From assembly GCF_030548175.1 (NCBI RefSeq), contig NZ_JAUORX010000003.1, positions 248,001 through 312,000 on the forward strand: a stretch of 64,000 bases of DNA, written 5' to 3'. The DNA comes from Cognatishimia sp. 1_MG-2023 (GTDB lineage Bacteria; Pseudomonadota; Alphaproteobacteria; Rhodobacterales; Rhodobacteraceae). Made by a program: the position numbers and the translations under genes. Below are positions 61,845 through 64,000 of the stretch, in pieces; position 1 is the first letter of the stretch, and every line of letters begins with the position of its first letter. Under the pieces are notes generated by a model that did no database searches, had not been told where the DNA came from, and was given only the letters and a program-made list of their open reading frames with translations.

Positions 61845-63148
61845 TGGCTGATCTGACAACAAACTTTGTGGGCATCAAATCGCCAAACCCATTCTGGCTG
61901 GCGTCTGCTCCTCCGACTGACAAAGAATACAACGTCCGCCGTGCCTTTGAGGCAGGGTGGGGCGGTGTCGTCTGGAAAACTCTGGGGGCCGAAGGCCCGC
62001 CAGTGGTTAACGTCAACGGTCCGCGTTACGGCGCGGTTTGGGGTGCTGATCGTCGTTTGCTGGGGTTGAACAACATCGAGCTGATCACCGATCGCCCATT
62101 GTCTGTGAACCTCGAAGAGATGACGCGCGTCAAAAAAGATTATCCAGATCGCGCGCTGATCGCTTCGGTCATGGTGCCGTGTGAAGAGGACGCGTGGAAA
62201 GAGATCATCCCACGCATTGCCGAAACTGGATGTGATGGGTTTGAGCTGAACTTTGGCTGTCCGCATGGGATGGCAGAACGTGGCATGGGCTCTGCGGTTG
62301 GTCAGGTGCCTGAGTATATCGAGATGGTCACCCGTTGGTGCAAAGAAGCCACCGACCTGCCTGTCATCGTTAAGCTGACGCCGAATATCACAAACATCTT
62401 GAACCCAGCGCAAGCAGCCAAAGATGGCGGTGCTGATGCGGTGAGCTTGATTAACACAATCAACTCAATCACTTCGGTGAACCTAGATAGCATGTCACCA
62501 GAGCCAATGATCGACGGCAAAGGCACCCATGGCGGCTATTGCGGCCCAGCGGTAAAACCGATTGCCCTAAACATGGTGGCCGAGATTGCGCGCAGTTCAG
62601 GCACCCGCGGCATGCCGATTTCCGGCATTGGTGGCGTGACCACATGGCGCGACGCGGCAGAATTCATCGCATTGGGGGCTGGCAACGTGCAGGTGTGTAC
62701 AGCGGCCATGACCTATGGTTTCAAAGTTGTCCAAGAGATGATTTCAGGCCTCAGCCAATGGATGGACGAAAACGGCCATACTTCGGTGGAAAGCATTGTG
62801 GGCCGCGCGGTTCCGAATGTGACAGACTGGCAGTATCTCAACCTAAACCATGTCACAAAGGCGCGGATCAGCCAAGACGACTGCATTAAATGCGGCCGCT
62901 GTTTTGCCGCTTGCGAAGACACGTCTCACCAAGCAATCACCATGTCCGAGGATCGTGTTTTCGAAGTGCAAGACGACGAATGCGTTGCATGCAACCTTTG
63001 CGTCAATGTATGTCCGGTAGAGAATTGCATCACAATGGAGACTTTGCCCGCAGGCATGGTCGATGAACGCACCGGAAAGACTGTATCGGATGACTACGCC
63101 AACTGGACGACCCATCCGAACAACCCCGGCGCAACCGCAGCCGAATAA
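61844..63148 (+). CDS. preA: NAD-dependent dihydropyrimidine dehydrogenase subunit PreA
   Basis: PreA is the FMN-binding catalytic subunit with two 4Fe-4S clusters. The 434 residues have a TIM-barrel dihydroorotate-dehydrogenase-like part (FVGIKSPNPFWLASAPPT; GFELNFGCPHGMAERGMG with the active-site Cys region) and a C-terminal ferredoxin domain: CIKCGRCFAACEDTSHQAI and CVACNLCVNVCPVENC. Together with preT it makes the reversible dihydropyrimidine dehydrogenase. Confidence 0.94.
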   Translation: MADLTTNFVGIKSPNPFWLASAPPTDKEYNVRRAFEAGWGGVVWKTLGAEGPPVVNVNGPRYGAVWGADRRLLGLNNIELITDRPLSVNLEEMTRVKKDYPDRALIASVMVPCEEDAWKEIIPRIAETGCDGFELNFGCPHGMAERGMGSAVGQVPEYIEMVTRWCKEATDLPVIVKLTPNITNILNPAQAAKDGGADAVSLINTINSITSVNLDSMSPEPMIDGKGTHGGYCGPAVKPIALNMVAEIARSSGTRGMPISGIGGVTTWRDAAEFIALGAGNVQVCTAAMTYGFKVVQEMISGLSQWMDENGHTSVESIVGRAVPNVTDWQYLNLNHVTKARISQDDCIKCGRCFAACEDTSHQAITMSEDRVFEVQDDECVACNLCVNVCPVENCITMETLPAGMVDERTGKTVSDDYANWTTHPNNPGATAAE

Positions 63149-64000
63149 ACGGTTTTCCCTGTCCCATGCGGGGCAGGGCCACCTTGCGATGCTGACATTC
63201 TCTTTGTTGGTGTCGCTTTCGTTCACCTTCGGCCACCTTGTAGCCGGTGAAATCACCCCAGCCGCCCTTAACTCAGTGCGCTTTGCCATCGCGGCGTTGA
63301 CGATGCTTGGATTTGCTTTTGCGATGGGCGTTCCGATCAAACCGATTTTCCAACGCTTCTGGCGGTTTGCGATCATTGGCGGGTTGATGGGCGTTTACTT
63401 CATCACAATGTTTGAATCCCTGCGTGTGACATCAGCGGTGTCAACGGCAGCTATCTTTACGCTGACACCGTTAATGGCTGCTGGCTTTGGCTTGCTCTTG
63501 GCAGGGCAACGCGCAAGCCGTCTTAGCTTGGTCGCCCTAACTATCGGCGCAATTGGGGCCCTTTGGGTGATCTTTCGCGGTGACTTGGAAGCGTTCCTGA
63601 AATTTCAGATTGGCCGTGGCGAAGCCCTGTTCATGATCGGTGCTTTGGCGCATGCCTTGGTGCCCGGCCTGCTGCGCCGTTTGGCGCCTAACGAACTGCC
63701 GCTGCAAAGTTCTATCGCGACCATTCTGGGGGCCTTGCTGATTGCTAGCCTGTATGGCGCTCGGGATTTGATCGAGACAGATTACGCCAGCCTGCGTCCG
63801 CTGGTGTGGATGGTCATCGGCTATTTGGCGTTGATTACCACAGGCGGCACGTTTTTCTTGCTGCAATACGCCAACAAACGTCTGCAGGCAGGCAAGGTGA
63901 TGGCCTATACGTATCTGGTGCCTAGCTGGGTCGTCCTATGGGATTTCTTGTTATACGGCAAAACGCAGCCTGTCCTATTGTTGGCGGGCGTCGGTGCGAC
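63090..64000 (+). CDS. DMT/EamA-family transporter (3' end beyond window)
   Basis: The frame stays open from an ATG at 63090 to the window end, giving at least 303 residues with about ten hydrophobic helices (LAMLTFSLLVSLSFTFGHL, LNSVRFAIAALTMLGFAFAMGV, VSTAAIFTLTPLMAAGFGLLLAG and so on). This is the drug/metabolite transporter layout. An in-frame ATG at 63189 is a shorter alternative; I prefer 63090 because GGAAAG lies upstream and related proteins keep the GHLAML segment ahead of helix 1. It overlaps preA by 59 bases. Confidence 0.8.
   Translation, partial: MTTPTGRPIRTTPAQPQPNKRFSLSHAGQGHLAMLTFSLLVSLSFTFGHLVAGEITPAALNSVRFAIAALTMLGFAFAMGVPIKPIFQRFWRFAIIGGLMGVYFITMFESLRVTSAVSTAAIFTLTPLMAAGFGLLLAGQRASRLSLVALTIGAIGALWVIFRGDLEAFLKFQIGRGEALFMIGALAHALVPGLLRRLAPNELPLQSSIATILGALLIASLYGARDLIETDYASLRPLVWMVIGYLALITTGGTFFLLQYANKRLQAGKVMAYTYLVPSWVVLWDFLLYGKTQPVLLLAGVGA

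Overview
The window looks like chromosomal DNA of a marine Rhodobacterales (Roseobacter-group) alphaproteobacterium. I infer this from family-level signs: a SAM/SAH-type riboswitch directly before metK, an Irr-type Fur regulator divergent from fabA-fabB-fabI, a phoH-ybeY-corC-lnt row, a Hint-domain protein, trpFB separated from trpA, and mid-range GC. I cannot name a genus. No phage, transposase, rRNA or CRISPR array is visible.

1-12 kb: the end of an FKBP-type prolyl isomerase, a LysR regulator divergent from a YCII protein, fabA-fabB-fabI opposite irr, an unknown secreted protein with two tandem domains, miaB, and an OmpA-family protein plus lipoprotein pair sharing a small Trp/Cys module. 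10-20 kb: phoH, a DM13 protein, ybeY, corC, lnt, a SAM/SAH riboswitch with metK, trmB, aroA and cmk. 20-31 kb: a GNAT enzyme and a Hint-domain protein between cmk and rpsA, then a DEAD-box helicase, ihfB, a LapA-domain protein, trpF, trpB, a PepSY-PepSY-membrane LuxR group, a DUF2237 protein and pth. 31-43 kb: a nucleotidyltransferase-like gene, rplY, a sulfotransferase, lldD, a yefM-yoeB toxin-antitoxin pair with a three-site operator, an Lrp regulator divergent from phhA-phhB, trpA, a secreted esterase, a VOC protein, ychF, a nucleoside hydrolase, a LysR regulator, a 58-aa small ORF and tRNA-Ser(GCT).

43.5-59.4 kb is the main feature: twelve tightly packed + strand genes recognisable as an alginate-type exopolysaccharide system, in the order algD, alg8, alg44, algA, algG, algI, algJ, a small Sel1/TPR-like gene, algX, algF, a 916-residue Sel1 protein in the algK role, and algL. 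It departs from the Pseudomonas/Azotobacter model in several ways. No algE porin gene is present. The PilZ part of Alg44 lacks the cyclic-di-GMP motifs. The isomerase half of AlgA lacks its metal-site His motif. The AlgG homologue lacks the catalytic DPHDRS motif. The AlgL homologue appears to have Leu in place of the catalytic His. In contrast AlgD, Alg8 and the acetylation proteins AlgI, AlgJ and AlgX keep their key residues. My inference is an acetylated mannuronate-rich polymer made without the usual cyclic-di-GMP switch, epimerase or lyase, exported by an unidentified route.

59.4-64 kb: a NarL/FixJ-type response regulator with a degenerate acidic pocket, followed by preT-preA (dihydropyrimidine dehydrogenase) and a DMT-family transporter cut by the window end. 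A 46-bp sequence containing a 21-bp dyad occurs twice (39 of 46 identical), about 100-120 bp before the regulator and before preT, which suggests a shared operator.
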